From Phallusia fumigata (lineage: Eukaryota; Chordata; Ascidiacea; Phlebobranchia; Ascidiidae), in assembly GCA_008931825.1 (NCBI GenBank), contig QXVZ01021410.1, positions 1 to 37,169 of the forward strand: a stretch of DNA of 37,169 nt, in the 5' to 3' direction. Below the pieces are notes generated by a model that saw only the letters and a list, made by a program, of their open reading frames with translations, was not told the origin of the DNA and did not search any database. Positions 1-34,800 of the stretch are shown here, piece after piece. How positions within the stretch are numbered: the first letter of the stretch is position 1; every line of letters begins with the position of its first letter. The translations under genes were made by a program, and so were the position numbers.

Positions 1-1631
1 ACATAAGAAACATATCAAACAAATGGAAAAGGCCTTAAACGAAAAAGCAACTAAACTCAAAACAGTTAGCAGCCACTTTGACAAGCGAAATGAGATTTTC
101 GGCGCGATCGAGTTTTCAATGCAATGAAATCATCAACATTCCCACGTGTTTTGCGTGTTTAAAGGTTGCGTTCGAATAGTTTGTTTTTTAAAATCCTTTT
201 TGAAGTTTGATTATCGTGCTTATTTAAAAAAATAGATTAAGTTCCTAAAATGTGCTGCAAAAAATACAGCTTTATTCTTCTACTTTTATCTTTTTGTTTT
301 TATTTTTTTGTGTTAGAAACACATACAGTAACTAGCAAACTTACTAATTTTCTTTTAGCAAAAGCACTAACTTCAAAATACCTTTTTGTTAGTTGTTCAG
401 TTTTCAAGAAATAACATTACGATAAAAAACTTTTTAGTCAAAATCATTGTTTATATTCCCTATCTACCTTGTAAATTGGGTTGGCGTTTGGCGCCCATTT
501 TTTTTGTCTTTGTTTACAAATAACCGGCCAATTGTGTAACAATGCATCACTTTGTACAAAAACTCGTGTGTGTTGTGTGTTGAGTGCTTGTGTAGCGCTA
601 CAATGGACTTAACTAGTACATAAATCACCCATTTGTTGTGGATTTCATGTGGCAGAAAGCGTATTTAGGTGCAAGGAAGTTAACAGGAAAAGTTTTCGTT
701 GTGTAAAAAGAGTAGAGAATAGGCCAATATTAACTTGTGTAAGGAGTGTATAGGTCTAAGGTCTGTGCCAAAAGTGAAGAAGATATTATCTGATTTGATG
801 TCTATAGGGTTCACAGGTGTCAAGTATAATTTGAAAGTTAGTAAGAGTTAGTGAAAATATTTTCCCACGCAAACCCAGTCTCCGAAGTTTTAAATTTAAT
901 TTTCCTACCAAATGTGGGACAAACATTCCAATTCCCTGGTGGTTAACTGGCTGCGAGGTATGGGCGTGTTGGAAAGGATGTAACTATGTAAGGTATGTTT
1001 CTTTGAAACAAAAAATTATGTGTTTGGTTTAAGTTTTTGTAGTGAATTTGTGAGCCATCACCCTAGCCCCGACCAGGGTTTTGTTAAATCATTGATTTTA
1101 CTCCGTTTGAACAGGAAACGAAAAGCACGTTTATGTGACAGCAAAATAGTTTTACAGAAGACGTAAATGGCTTTCATCAAACCCTTTTTTCCAAAATTTA
1201 GGTCTTCTTTAACAAAATACTTTATCCTGGGCTTGTTTGATTAGCTTTAATAAACGAACAACGTATGTGTCGAATCGTGATGGGACTTTTGAACAACAAA
1301 ACGATTGAGGTATTTATTTCTTTCGTGTTTTTGTTGCCGTTTACGAAATGATAAAAAAACACTTTAAACTATTAGGATGCCTCACTAATCTTGCCCAGAG
1401 GTCGGCAATCACAGGAATGCATGCCATGGTTGACACGCGAGGTGATTAGTAATGGCACAGCAAGTCATTTACGAGTTCATATTACAACAAAACCTTTTTT
1501 CAGCCAATTTCAGCAACCTTTATGTTTTTCTCGTTTAGTGCGGTGCAACTGCAGCAATTGGTAACGGAAGACACGTGTAAATCAGCCTTATTGCAAATTG
1601 TTACGATTGGCCTACTAAATCGTTGCAATTT

Positions 1632-1723
1632 CACAGAAACATAAAGCAGTGACGTTATCAACAATGGCACAACTAAACACAGAAACATAAAGTAGCGACG
1701 GCATCAACCATGGTACACTATGT
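1632..1723. repeat. Two-copy tandem repeat, 46-bp unit
   Basis: A unit beginning CACAGAAACATAAAG starts at 1632 and again at 1678, exactly 46 bases apart. The copies differ at a handful of positions, so this is an old local duplication. Confidence 0.75.
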
Positions 1724-2754
1724 CATTAGGATATTGACATAATTTGTAAACTGGCATATTGCGTTCAAAGGTTGCCGAGCCCTGGTCTAGCCAAAGGCAA
1801 CGCCTTGCAATTTAAAAACGCACCGTTTCGTAATCTTAGCGTCAACAATATAACAAGGCGGTGCCTCACTCCACGCAATAGTTAGTTCATCGCTATTTGT
1901 GAAACGAAATCTCATAGGACCATTACCGAAACTTAACGAGAACGTAACCTGCTGTAAGGCAACCATTTAACACTTGTCTAAAGAAGTGAGTCAACTACCT
2001 GCTCGCAGAAAATGTATAACGGCTTGGTGGTCTTGAATAAAAGGCTGTGGCCGTGTCGCAAAAAAATTACGTTTACTTGCAACCGGGCACGCCGAACTTA
2101 CGCTCTTTACGCAGACACCGTATATAGGCATGCAAATGTGCGTTCCCTTGGGACCCTGTGATGCCGGGAAGCCGTGCATGGGGCCTGCAAGTAGCTTGCC
2201 TGACTGGCTAATGCTAGCCGGACGGTGTTAAAGTTAACTGCTCTTTTTAAACTTAGAGCTTATGTGTTTTTGCTATACAGAGGCAGTGGCCACTGGAGTA
2301 CATTTGATTTTGACTCATTAAAACTTATTTCTGCTTATGTCAGTGGTGAGCCAACAGTTTAAAACCTTGTAAGTGCAAGCAGTCCTAACGTAGCTAAGGA
2401 AAAGGGCGTTTTAATATGCGTTTGTGACTTTCATTAACTCCGTGTGTTAGGCGGTCTTGAAGCCTTTAATCAGCAAGCACCATGATGATTGGTGCAAAAG
2501 CACAACCAGGTTTTGTTTGTCAAGATTGCGTTTAGTAAATATATGCATATGTATTTCATCTAAAACTTGTAGATTGTGGGTTAATGTATGTTTGGACAAC
2601 CAGTTTACCAAGCACTGCCAGAACTATTGGTTGAGAGTTTTTTCTCCCTTTTACGAACTTCTAATTGTTTTGGGTTTTTCTGGTTTAAAATAACAAACAA
2701 CAAGAAAGTGTACTTTTTACAAATTTATTTACAAATGCACTTCCAATACCTTAT

Positions 2755-2767
2755 GTTTTTTCGTCAG
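2755..2767 (+). promoter_or_regulatory. Candidate 3' splice acceptor in the 5' leader (UTR intron or spliced-leader site)
   Basis: A T-rich tract ends in CAG at 2765-2767, 120 bases before the start codon. An in-frame TGA at 2810-2812 follows and there is no in-frame ATG between it and 2888, so the leader downstream of this site is noncoding. Ascidians trans-splice a short leader onto many mRNAs; whether this acceptor takes a leader or a normal upstream exon cannot be told from sequence alone. Confidence 0.35.
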
Positions 2768-2887
2768 CAAATAGAAAACTCTCCTTTGTGTGACGACCAC
2801 TGGATTGTATGAAACGTAATTGCACGCCGGCCAATCACCACTGCTGGCAACCTGTGCATATTAAACCGGTCATTGGATATCAACATC

Positions 2888-24909
<22,022 letters not shown>

Positions 24910-24947
24910 ATGACGTCACATTGCGGGCCGCCTTCCCATGCTCGCCT

Positions 24948-24953
24948 AATAAA
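24948..24953 (+). terminator. Polyadenylation signal AATAAA of the IGFN1-like gene
   Basis: A canonical AATAAA begins 39 bases after the stop codon, implying a very short 3' UTR. A second AATAAA lies at 25195-25200 and could serve as an alternative site. Confidence 0.6.
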
Positions 24954-25376
24954 CAAAATGCAAAAGTGCTGCACCCTTGAGGTGCTTGCCCTATAAAGCT
25001 GCCGAATAAGTGCACAACTTTGCACGCATAAAGCGAGTTTCTCAACGAGCTTTGTGCAATCAACCAAGTCGGATTTCCTAAAACGACAGCAACGATGTTT
25101 ATAAAAAATTGAATGAAAGTAGGTTTTGAAGTACAGCCACGCTATGGTTTATTGCACAATGCAGGTTGGAAATCCTGCTTTCGACAAGACTTGTAATAAA
25201 CGAGCGCTGTTAAATCCTTACATAGAAATTTTAGCAAAACAGTTCATCTGTATTTTAACACATTGTACTATCTTTTGCATGGCATGGAGTGTTGGTATAT
25301 CTACAATATCTGTTTCGATTTTGACTTGTTAGTTTGTATAATTGTTGCTGCCCTCCTCCAAGTAGTTTTTTGTCCT

Positions 25377-25492
25377 TGTCAATGTAGCTTGAGATTTTTG
25401 TCCTTAATTGTCAATCTATCTTGAGATTTTTGTACTTAATTGTCAATCTAGCTTGAGATTTCTCCTTAATTGTCAATCTAGCTTTAGATTAG
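25377..25492. repeat. Minisatellite, about 3.7 copies of a 32-bp unit
   Basis: The unit starts TGTCAATCTAGCTTGAGATT and recurs at 25377, 25409, 25441 and 25471. The third unit is 30 bp and the fourth is truncated. Substitutions between copies are few. Confidence 0.85.
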
Positions 25493-25822
25493 GACGAAAA
25501 TGATGCAGGTTTGCACAGTTGCCATAGCTAAACGGAGATTAAACCTATTTCATCTTTTGCCCGCTTCATCCTTGATCTCTTCGCATGTGCATTTCAAACC
25601 CAATTACATCTCTGAAACAGTAAAGCTGATGGATACTTGCAAAGGCTCTTCTGGCAAATGTATTTTTTTCGTTTTAGGTAATTAACACTCAAAGCGCGAC
25701 GTACACAACGACGAAAAGCCAAAAATGAAGTAGCTTTAAACGAAAAAATGAGCTCGCGTACGCATTGATAAAAACACAATGACGGACTGAAACAACACGC
25801 CTTCTAATGCTTCAGCAAATGC

Positions 25823-25895
25823 CTGGAAGTATAACATCTGATTTATGTTTATAGTGCACGCTGGAAGCATAACATCTGATTTTATGTTTATAGTG
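25823..25895. repeat. Two-copy 34-35-bp tandem repeat
   Basis: The CTGGAAGYATAACATCTGAT unit, ending TTTATGTTTATAGTG, occurs at 25823-25856 and 25861-25895, separated by four bases. Confidence 0.8.
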
Positions 25896-26650
25896 TTGTC
25901 CCGCTTGTGTATGTGACTGGACTACGATAGTGGATGTCTCGTATACATATACCTATCTGCTAAGCCTTTGATTATGGGCTTTGAAATCCACGAAGCTTTG
26001 ACAGCTTAGTCGGCTCCAGCGGTTTTTGTCTATCCTACCGCACGTCTTGCGCCGCACGTTAATGCCTAGATGGTTTCGCTTTTGTGTTAGGCGCCCTGTA
26101 GATCTGGTCCACAATATTCTGCAGATCCTTGTATAATCAAATTCAGTAGTGTTTTCATCACATACTTTACCACAGCAAGTGTTATCAGCGCTTTTCCACT
26201 TTGTGCACAAGGTTTTCCCTTGTGTTGCCTGTCTCCTTATTGAACGAGTTTATTTGCTCTAACGCCTTATTGTTAAATCGTCGTTTGAACGCAGAATGTA
26301 AAAGTGATGCATTAGAATTACACAAGACTTTTGTCACCAAAACTCACAATGTACATAAATCACATACCACAGCGGTGTACAGACATGATCATTGTATATG
26401 CATGCCCGAGACATGGTAGGTTTTGCACATTGTACATAGTTTATCTGATGTTTGAAATTCTATATCTGTTGTTCTGCACCTTGAAGGCAAAGCTCTGTCT
26501 TGACGAAGTCACAAGAAATGCTAAAGTGATTTTAGCCTGGCTCTAAACTGCTGTATTGCTTCGCATGTACTTGGATTCCCATATTTACCCACTATAGAGC
26601 GTTTTACGTCGATCATCATGATTTACTTCGTTGTATTTGTGCGGGAAATC

Positions 26651-26745
26651 AAGAAAAAAACAATACAATAAAAAAAGAATTACACGCTAAAATCATAGTT
26701 AAGAAAAGAATAAAAAAAGAAAAAATTAAAGAAAAAGAAATGTCG
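26651..26745. repeat. A-rich low-complexity tract
   Basis: Runs of AAAAAAG and GAAAAA dominate; no other signal. Confidence 0.7.
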
Positions 26746-27274
26746 AGGATTTAGAAAAAACTTCTTGAATCTTTCAACATCAAGTTAGTCACACGCTCTA
26801 AAGAACATTTTATGTTCTTTGACGTTTAACAACCAAGCGTTTCACGTCAATCAAGGTTAATAGTTCTTTTCACAACTTTTGCTGTCACCTAGCGGAATTA
26901 ACTCAGCCTAGTGGAACAACGTTAGGATTCGAATGAGGAGGATAGACATGGCTAAAACGTCGACTTCAACGATGAGCTAAAACGGCCAAATGTTGCGACA
27001 AAACTTTGTGTTATGTGGAGAACAATACGTCACGAAAATCTGGTGATGTAAGAGTTTCAACTATTAGCATGGTTTCCCAAATATGGTGGCAGAGTGAAAT
27101 ATGTTGTCTCAAATTATCCGCTTCTTAAGTCGAAATTCTGAGATCCGGCCCCCGTAATATTGTCGGGTTTGTCCCGATCTTAATGAACAGTTTTTTCTTA
27201 TCACTCAAGTGTGCTGGTTTCTGCACTTCTCGAAACGTTTCATCTTTTTCCACTTTTCAAAAATTCAGGCAATC

Positions 27275-28897
27275 CTAGCTGAGTAAAATCCGGATAAAGC
27301 GCCCATCGGCTTCCACCACCCACACAACAGCTTTATCCTCCCACTGTGACGTCATACAGCTAATGACGTAGCTAACTGATTTCTTTGGTTGCTCGGTGGT
27401 GGTTAACTGCAGCCATTTGACACCCTTTGGTGCTTTTAGCGAGATGCCTGCACAAAACACAAGAATGTGTGGTAAAATGAATGAGCATATTTGATTTCAT
27501 TTTATTCGTTATGTAGAATGAAGTATAGACGTTGTGAGATGAGTAAATCGATAATTAGGACCAAAGCATTATGTTTTCAAGGTAAAAATATCCAATATCC
27601 TTTCGTTTCTAGTGCGTTCAAACTTACGTACAGAATAGCAAAAATGTTTAACACAAATTTTATCCAAACGATTAAGTCAACGTGTGTTCACCTGTTCTTT
27701 GGTAAACGCTTCCTCCTTGAGTCACCACAAAGGCAAATTTTCCAGTAATACACAAATCCGACACGTTTGATCGCGTCCCGTTATGTAACGGTGCCGACAC
27801 TTCCTGCCACAAAGGCTCTTTTAGGATACTGCCACCTAGCGGGCTTCCGACACTGGGCAGCGCAGCTGAGTAAATATTTCCGCTTTTGTCCAATTGCCAG
27901 ACAAACTCGGACGAAGAAAATCGATTGGTTGTCATGCTGTCGTTTGGTTGTGCGTCTGAACAATACAAACACTAGTAAGCTTCAGACGAAATATTTGTGC
28001 AGGAATCAAATGTGATAAATCACGTTCTGCAGGAGGCGTTATACCGAACCAGAGTTGGCCTTTCAAGCATTTCCATTCAACACGGATATAATTACGAGCT
28101 AAGCAGCGATTTAAAAACGATGGGAAGACCAACAATGGAGTTTGGAATGCGCTCGTACTACGTTTTCTCTAAGTTTGTTAAACATTTACAATTTACTTGC
28201 GATTAGTGTAGGTGAACATCTAAAGTGCATACCGTTTACGTGTTGCCAATACCAGCCAAGTGGAGTAGCAGGTGAAATCCCTCTTCGTGCGTACAAACGG
28301 CCGCATAATGTCAGGAACACTTTGTTCGTCATTACTTTGACCTGTAGAAAATGTATCTTTCTGTAGCTTATACTTCACGGACAATTTATACTTTAAAACT
28401 TTGCCAAATTCGTTACACGACAAAGTCCGTTTTACTCTGTCAAAACTAAACAGCCTAAACGCAAACAATTTGTTATTAATATTGTTAACTGAAAAACACT
28501 ACTTTTTTCGGAAATACCCTTTTATCGGCTTATGCTACTGACATTGCAACTAACTTGTCCTGCGAAAAACAACGTTAGCCAAGTTTAAAACTTGTCCACC
28601 CACCTGCGTTTTGCTTTCAATCTTCAAAGTTGAATTTGCACATTTCCTTATTCCCCGTCTGTCAACCCCAACCCATTGTAAATTGGACGACTCTAAAACC
28701 ATATTCGAACTCGGGTATAATGTTCATCAATTGAGTATTTGTAGACCCAACAATTTACTTACCTCTTTGGGTGAAAACTTGACGACCAATGCTGTTGTTC
28801 ATGTAGAATATATTTCCTTTGCTGTCTAACATCCAAGTTCCGGCATAGCCTGATGATAGTGACATCACTGACATGACGTAACTGCTGGACCTATTGC
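27275..28897 (-). CDS. Tectonin-like beta-propeller repeats and C-terminus
   Basis: Exons are 28897-28763, 28341-28233, 27955-27692 and 27447-27275. Repeat-like strands are [53 protein letters not shown] with [17 protein letters not shown] and [11 protein letters not shown]. These follow the tectonin pattern of W-x-x-V, G-x-V/I-Y-x-R-x-G. Stop TAG is at 27275-27277. The reading frame at the 28763/28341 junction is off by one, so a small exon or base may be missing; introns 28342-28762 and 27956-28232 show nothing else. Tectonin domains bind glycans or lipids in several lectins; here that is only a family inference. Confidence 0.62.
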
Positions 28898-31800
28898 CTG
28901 AAAATTGAGTTTTAACGAGGGTTTGCTGGTGACTTAGGTTTGAAGCACTGTGGTTTTATTTTTATTGTAATCTTGCGAACATACTTGTTTCAAACGCTGT
29001 CACGTTTAATGTCATTCGCACACATTGTGGCTTTTCCTTTTGCCAAGTTCCACCGTCATCGCATTGCGTCACAGGCGAACCGTACATGACGTAACCGGCA
29101 TGGCAACTGAAAAAACACTGCGAATCGACGAAGGATGCGTTGGTGCACGTCACAATCCCGTTAGTGAACTTTGTCTTTGGTTCTGGACAAGACGGAGCTG
29201 CAACAGAATCGTTTTATCAGATCTAAGCTTAAGTTGAGTTGAGTTGTTTCTCTCTAGTTGGGTTTTTCTTTTGTTTGATTCAACCCAAGTGATAGCGCTC
29301 ACAACCCTGGTTTTAAAACTTAATTTTCTTCTAAACCACGTGGGAATATAACATTCGATTAGTCGAAGTCGGATTTGATTGTTGAGTAAAAAATGGGGTC
29401 AAACATACGTGGGCATATTTCCAAATTGCAAAAAGATCCCTCCGTCGCATTTCCGCGACAACCGCTGTTCTCATTGGCGTAGAGGCAACCACGTGATCTG
29501 AACTTGGCGCCATTTCCACACGTGGCCGTGCAAGGAGTCCAACTTTCTAAAAAAGCGATAAAAAAGTAAGAACAAAACGTATTTCTTACAAGCGAAATCC
29601 GTGTTGATTTTTAGAATTCGTGTGTTACACTCTAGAGTTATTATAAACTTGTTTGTTTGCTTGTCAAGAGAATTTTGAATTCGAGCCATATGTCAAAAAA
29701 TGAGAGAAAAATCAACCCTAGAACAGGTTAAAGAATTCGCTTTGGTCGACAGTTATCGTTTAACTCGAACCTTTTGAAGGTTATTTGATTTTGGGTGGAA
29801 AACCTGCTTGTCATGTACTTGATACTACAACGCTTCTAAAATAGTTTTCGATGGTTTCATTTCTGATTATATGCCTACGGATTTCAATACAACGAAACCT
29901 CGTGTAAAATGAAAAGACAAAGTTCAAGAAAAACTTACCCCACTCTGACCAGATCGGGCACATCGCATCTTTGCAAATCCTTTTCTCGCTTGCATTCCCG
30001 ACACAAATATCACTCATCACATATCCACGCGTTTGATTTGACCTAGTAGCCTTCAAGCAAATTCTCCTCCTGCCACTCCGCCCTTCTCCACAAGACACTG
30101 AACAGCTGCTCCACGGCCGCCACTGCGACCACTGAGAGCAAGGCCCTACGTCACAACTCTTCTCCTCTGACGTCATGTTCAATGACGTCACGCCCGGTTC
30201 AGTTACGTTGCCTTGGTGACAACCAGTGCTGCCTGGGAGGCCATTTAGACAATAACGCTGCCTCAGAATTCTGCCTCCAGCGCCACATGTAACACTGCAT
30301 GAACCCCATGCGCTCCAGGTACACCAGGTGGGGCAGGGCCGTCGATTGCATGACATAGTTGTGACGTTTGAACCCCCGAGGCAGGGTCCTAGGTCGCCGT
30401 TTAGGCAAAGTCGGTGTTTTTGTCTGAAATTAGAATTGTAACATTTATAAAACATTCACATATGTAAGTTTTTGCTCAAGTCCTTAAACTTGCATGTTGA
30501 AAGCAAGTCTCTCTTAAATATGGACCATTTTTAGCTGTACCACGCTCTTCTAATCCAAGCTTCGCCTGTTTAGGTTGTTAGCCTCGATTATTTGAGGTTT
30601 TAAATTTTTCCAAGTCGTTTGAATGTCTTACAAAACTTATTCAAGACTCTGACAAACGTCATATCAGCGTTGATGTATGTCTTTTGCGTCATTTGCGATG
30701 TCCTTTACATGCTTGAATACTGTTTGCACAACCGAAGGACAACATTAACTTGACTCGTGGCTTACCTCGACCCCGTCTTGCCGCAAGACTTGCTACAGAC
30801 GCTCCAGGGCCCCCACAAACCCCAGGTGGGGCACGGACGACGATTACATGGGATCGTTGTTTTGTTGAAATCACCACATGATCCGATAGCCCCGTACAAA
30901 CAAGCTCGATCTCTGCTCCTGCAAATAAACATGAAGATGAAATACATCGAAGAAAAAAATACCGAAATTGGGCTAATAAATAGAAACAAATCTTTTATTT
31001 TATCCATGCCTCCTTTTTTGCAAAATAGAAACCTAAATTGGTCAAATACGTGGTTTGCCATGGGTTTCACCAAATCTGGTTGCCAACCCTAAGAGGGAAA
31101 TCGGATCCATGGTAACTAGAACGCTGCAGGCACTTGGAACTTACATACTTGACCTACCAACATATAAGGTAAAAATGACTTTTTATCTTACCTGGTTCCA
31201 TCACCGCCACACGTCTTGGTACATCTAGACCACTGGCCCCACTCACCCCACCTGGGGCATGGGGCTTCTTCGCATTGTTCCTGTTCCGTAGAATTTCCAC
31301 CCTGGCTTACACAACCACTCACTGTCGTTTGCATTCCATTGCGAAGACACTTTCTTGCTCTAGCACGCCACCCTGTGCCACAAGACTTGGTGCAGCCCGA
31401 CCAAGAGCTCCATCGGCTCCATTCTGATGACGAAAAAATTTGTTTGTCATCCCCAAGGCCACCCCAAATATTCTTGTCGCAATAAAGTTTCCCCAACGTG
31501 TGAAAATATGATCTTTTGGTTACCCTTTGTACTAAAACTCTCGTATTCAGTAAATTGATCCGGCATTACTTCTGTATTCAGCTTTTAAAATGAAATTATT
31601 GCACTATTCATATGTGGTTGTCAACACTTTAAACACGAGCACATAACCAACAAACAATTAAACTTTCCTTACACCTGAATTTATGAAACAACATATTGAC
31701 TTTAAATAAACGTTCAACTCAATATGATTTTTCTCTTGACCCATATTAACCCCTCACCGATCAACGTGCTATCGCAGCTTCTATTCTTGTTCACCACCAT

Positions 31801-34800
31801 TCCTGTTTCCATGGAAATCCAATCTTCGAACTTCTCAACACTGACGTACACGCCAGGGAATCCCGCGGTTGCACAACCGTGACCGAATGACGTCACTCCG
31901 GCGATGTACCAACGACAGGTGACGCAACGTTGACATACCAAAGGCCCACCACTGTCCCCCTGTTTAAAAGCACCGCCTTCCTGAGTTTTGGAATTGGACT
32001 AAGTATTGGGATGTTTGGAAAATGTGAGAAAGTGTTTCTGTAGCTGGTTATTGTTTTGTCGGGCTTGTAGACTTAGATTTATATTAGTCCCATGTGGTCT
32101 GTTCTCTTATAATTTTTTTTCTATAACTGGTGTAAATAGACATCATCTTTCATCTGCTGGGATACAGTAACACTTACATGAGTAAACGAGGATGCTGGTG
32201 AAAATTACCTCTTGCCTCATACGTAAGATTTGAAACTGTTTAGAATGGAAATATCAGTATCAGCATTTTTATCAGACATGGAACGACATAGATTACATAG
32301 TGTTCTTTTCCGGATTGTTTTCAAACAAGCATGCGATTCGTCAGTTCTTTGTTAAAGCACTTTACATTTGGGAACACCAATCATTAATGGTGTATTTACG
32401 GGGGCGTGATCAATAGTAGTTTTCTAGCATACATGTCTTGCGTTTAAACAGGTTTGTAAGTGAAAAGGGAAAAAACGCTTTGCAGTTTTACTTCTACCTG
32501 ACAACTGTCCTTTCCACCGTTCTTAAAGTCTCCGGCACAAAACTGATAATCCTTTAAGTTCCATCCTCGGTTTAAGTAGGATCTCGTGCAATCGCGTTTG
32601 TTGACAATAGGAAGAGCCACTTGCTGTAGAACTGGCGCCAGATCGCCTTTGAAAGCTAAAAAAAGACATTAGCAGCTTTCTGTCCATGAAATTGACTACA
32701 TAGATACAACTTTAAACATTGCCCTTGATTTAACAATTTTTAATGCTCCAACACATTTACGCACCGTATTCCTAACGGACCTTCTCTCAACCGTGGGCAT
32801 TCTATTTGAATACGATACTGACGATTGCTACAATTTTAGCAAAGTGATATTTTCGTAAGACCCAACGATGAGCAAATTGTGTACCAAGTTACTATAACCA
32901 TCCGAAACCATGTCTTTGTCCGTCATAATATTTTGCAGTGATTTGACAAATTTAAAATGTACATGTTTCATTACTAGACATTGTGTGGTTAAAAACATAG
33001 GCTTGTTGTTGTCTGTCATATCAGAGTCTACCTTACCCACTGTACCAAACCCCGTGGCAAAGCAGCTCTGACCCTCCGTGGGGTATTCCCCGTTAGGGAG
33101 ACACACCGGACTCGCAAATACTGTGACGTCAAACGGACGGTCCGTCTGGATGAGCGCAATGTCATTTTGCGGAAAGGTGAAGCTTGGATGTACGATAATT
33201 CGCTTGTCAACTCTGTCGAAATTAAGTAGATGTTGTAAGTCACTTACTGTTCGGCCCAATGATACCCTTTGTTTTCAAACTTCAGAGGAATTAGCAAACA
33301 AATAGTGGAAACTGAGTCTCATAGTTTAAAACCAGAAGCAATGGTTTTTAACATGGGAGGCATTTGATGAGTTAAGGGTAGGAATTTCCAGTTTATAGTT
33401 AAGTTATTCATTAGAGGTGTAGTATTTCTGTTTGGGTAGACCAGTTGTTCCAAAACTTTTAAAATTACTTTGTGTTACTTCTTGTCTAGCAAGGGAGAAA
33501 TAAAAAGTTCCAAAATATGCAAAGGAAGGAATACATCAAGAATGATAGGGAACCACTGGTTTAAAGTCATCTTAGCATTTAGCATGTGACGTATTGTAAA
33601 GATCCGAATTCCCCAAAAATCTAATACCTGATCTGTCTGCTTCGTTCGTATCTTAACGTCTGATTAAACATTCCTACGGTGATGACGACAGTGCCGTGAC
33701 GTAGTACATCGTGACCTTGAAAGCAGTGGGCGGCAGTGAGAACCCAACTTTTGTGAATAAGGGTCCCACCACATAAACTGCGTCCCCCTATTAGCAGGCG
33801 GGCCTGGATGTAGAAATAATAACATTTAAACTCTTTGTATAGTCTTTTGTTAACTATAAGTGATACACATAGATTGAAACAGATAAAAACTAGGATACAA
33901 AATTGTTGTAGATTTATGTTCAGGCTTTATGTTGGCAGCAAAAGATAAGAGTTCTTAATGTTGCTTTTAGACAAGCAGACTAAATTACCAAAGTTTCATA
34001 AACGGAATTGGTGCATCAATTTATTATCATGCGTATATTTATCATTCGTTCTTTGCGGACGGTATATTCCATGTCAATTAAAAATCCTACCAAAGTCATA
34101 AACGTAAGTTGCAAAACCAAGTAAAACGAAAAAGACGTGACCAAACTGTTTAAAATCTGAACAAACCGACTGATAACACTTCACATGATGCAAAAAACAT
34201 GTTCCGTTTTAAGTTTATCTCGTGGGACGGGCTGTTAGCCATGATTCCTACACTCAGATAGTTATCAACCGTCTTCTCACCATCCAGGGCCATCTTCCCA
34301 GTTTAGCGTCCTCTCCTCCCACGATCCTTTGAAGATCTCTCTCAGTGTTCATCCCGCACCCTTCCTCCATCCGTGAATCTTTCTCATCACTGACGCAACA
34401 GCCGCTCTTCATCCCATACCTCTTCCTGTAGCCATCAAAGCAGGATGAGCCATGCTTCTCCGGAGGCGGCTGGACGCACGAGAACGATCCTGGAGCATTG
34501 ACGCATCGATCCTCGCATCCTCCGTTCCACACGAGACATTCGTTTTTGTCTGTTTATGAAAAGAAATTCTATTCTTCAAAAAACAAGAAGAAAGAGTCTG
34601 TTGAGCTAATCCACAATACATGTGGCCACATCTTAGCATATGAAGAAACAAACTGCGCTGATTAGCTCTGTTGGTTTCATCTTATTTAGTTGAGAACATT
34701 TTGTGCGAAAAACTGCAGCAGCCTTTGAGATTTTGCATTCAAATTTAGTAAGCACAAGTGATCAGTAAAATTCTACACAACTGAGCGTAAAACATAATCC

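Larger units (their letters stand above)
1..2887. other. Upstream region of the IGFN1-like gene, no coding gene seen
   Basis: I find no exon-like open frame with splice sites and no recognisable protein here; the short open frames are not family-like. The part before 2766 presumably holds the promoter and any 5' noncoding exon of the plus-strand gene. A small tandem duplication lies at 1632-1723. The 5' leader itself probably starts at the acceptor near 2766. Confidence 0.5.
24910..27274. other. Tail-to-tail intergenic region
   Basis: It holds the 3' UTR of the plus-strand gene at its left edge and presumably the 3' UTR of the minus-strand gene at its right. I see no exon with family resemblance. 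Simple structures include the 32-bp minisatellite, the 34-bp pair, the A-rich tract and a perfect hairpin (AAAGAACAT/ATGTTCTTT at 26800-26820). No clear minus-strand AATAAA was found close to 27275. Confidence 0.55.

Noticed and set aside
2457..2812. Short open frames upstream of the first exon as an extra gene
   Set aside because: They lack domain resemblance or splice support, overlap one another in different frames and lie in AT-rich upstream sequence.
25377..25492. CRISPR-like array
   Set aside because: The repeats are contiguous with no unique spacers, and the context is a eukaryotic nuclear genome; it is a minisatellite.
30757..31092. Long plus-strand open frames opposite the TSP1 exons, also at 31216-31485 and 34910-35239
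   Set aside because: They are mirror frames of clear minus-strand TSP1 and Cys-rich exons and have no family resemblance.
33213..33259. Upstream extension of the protease Asp exon (frame reading [11 protein letters not shown])
   Set aside because: The previous exon ends in phase 2, which fits the acceptor at 33214-33213 and gives a normal protease strand ([15 protein letters not shown]); the extension would break the frame.
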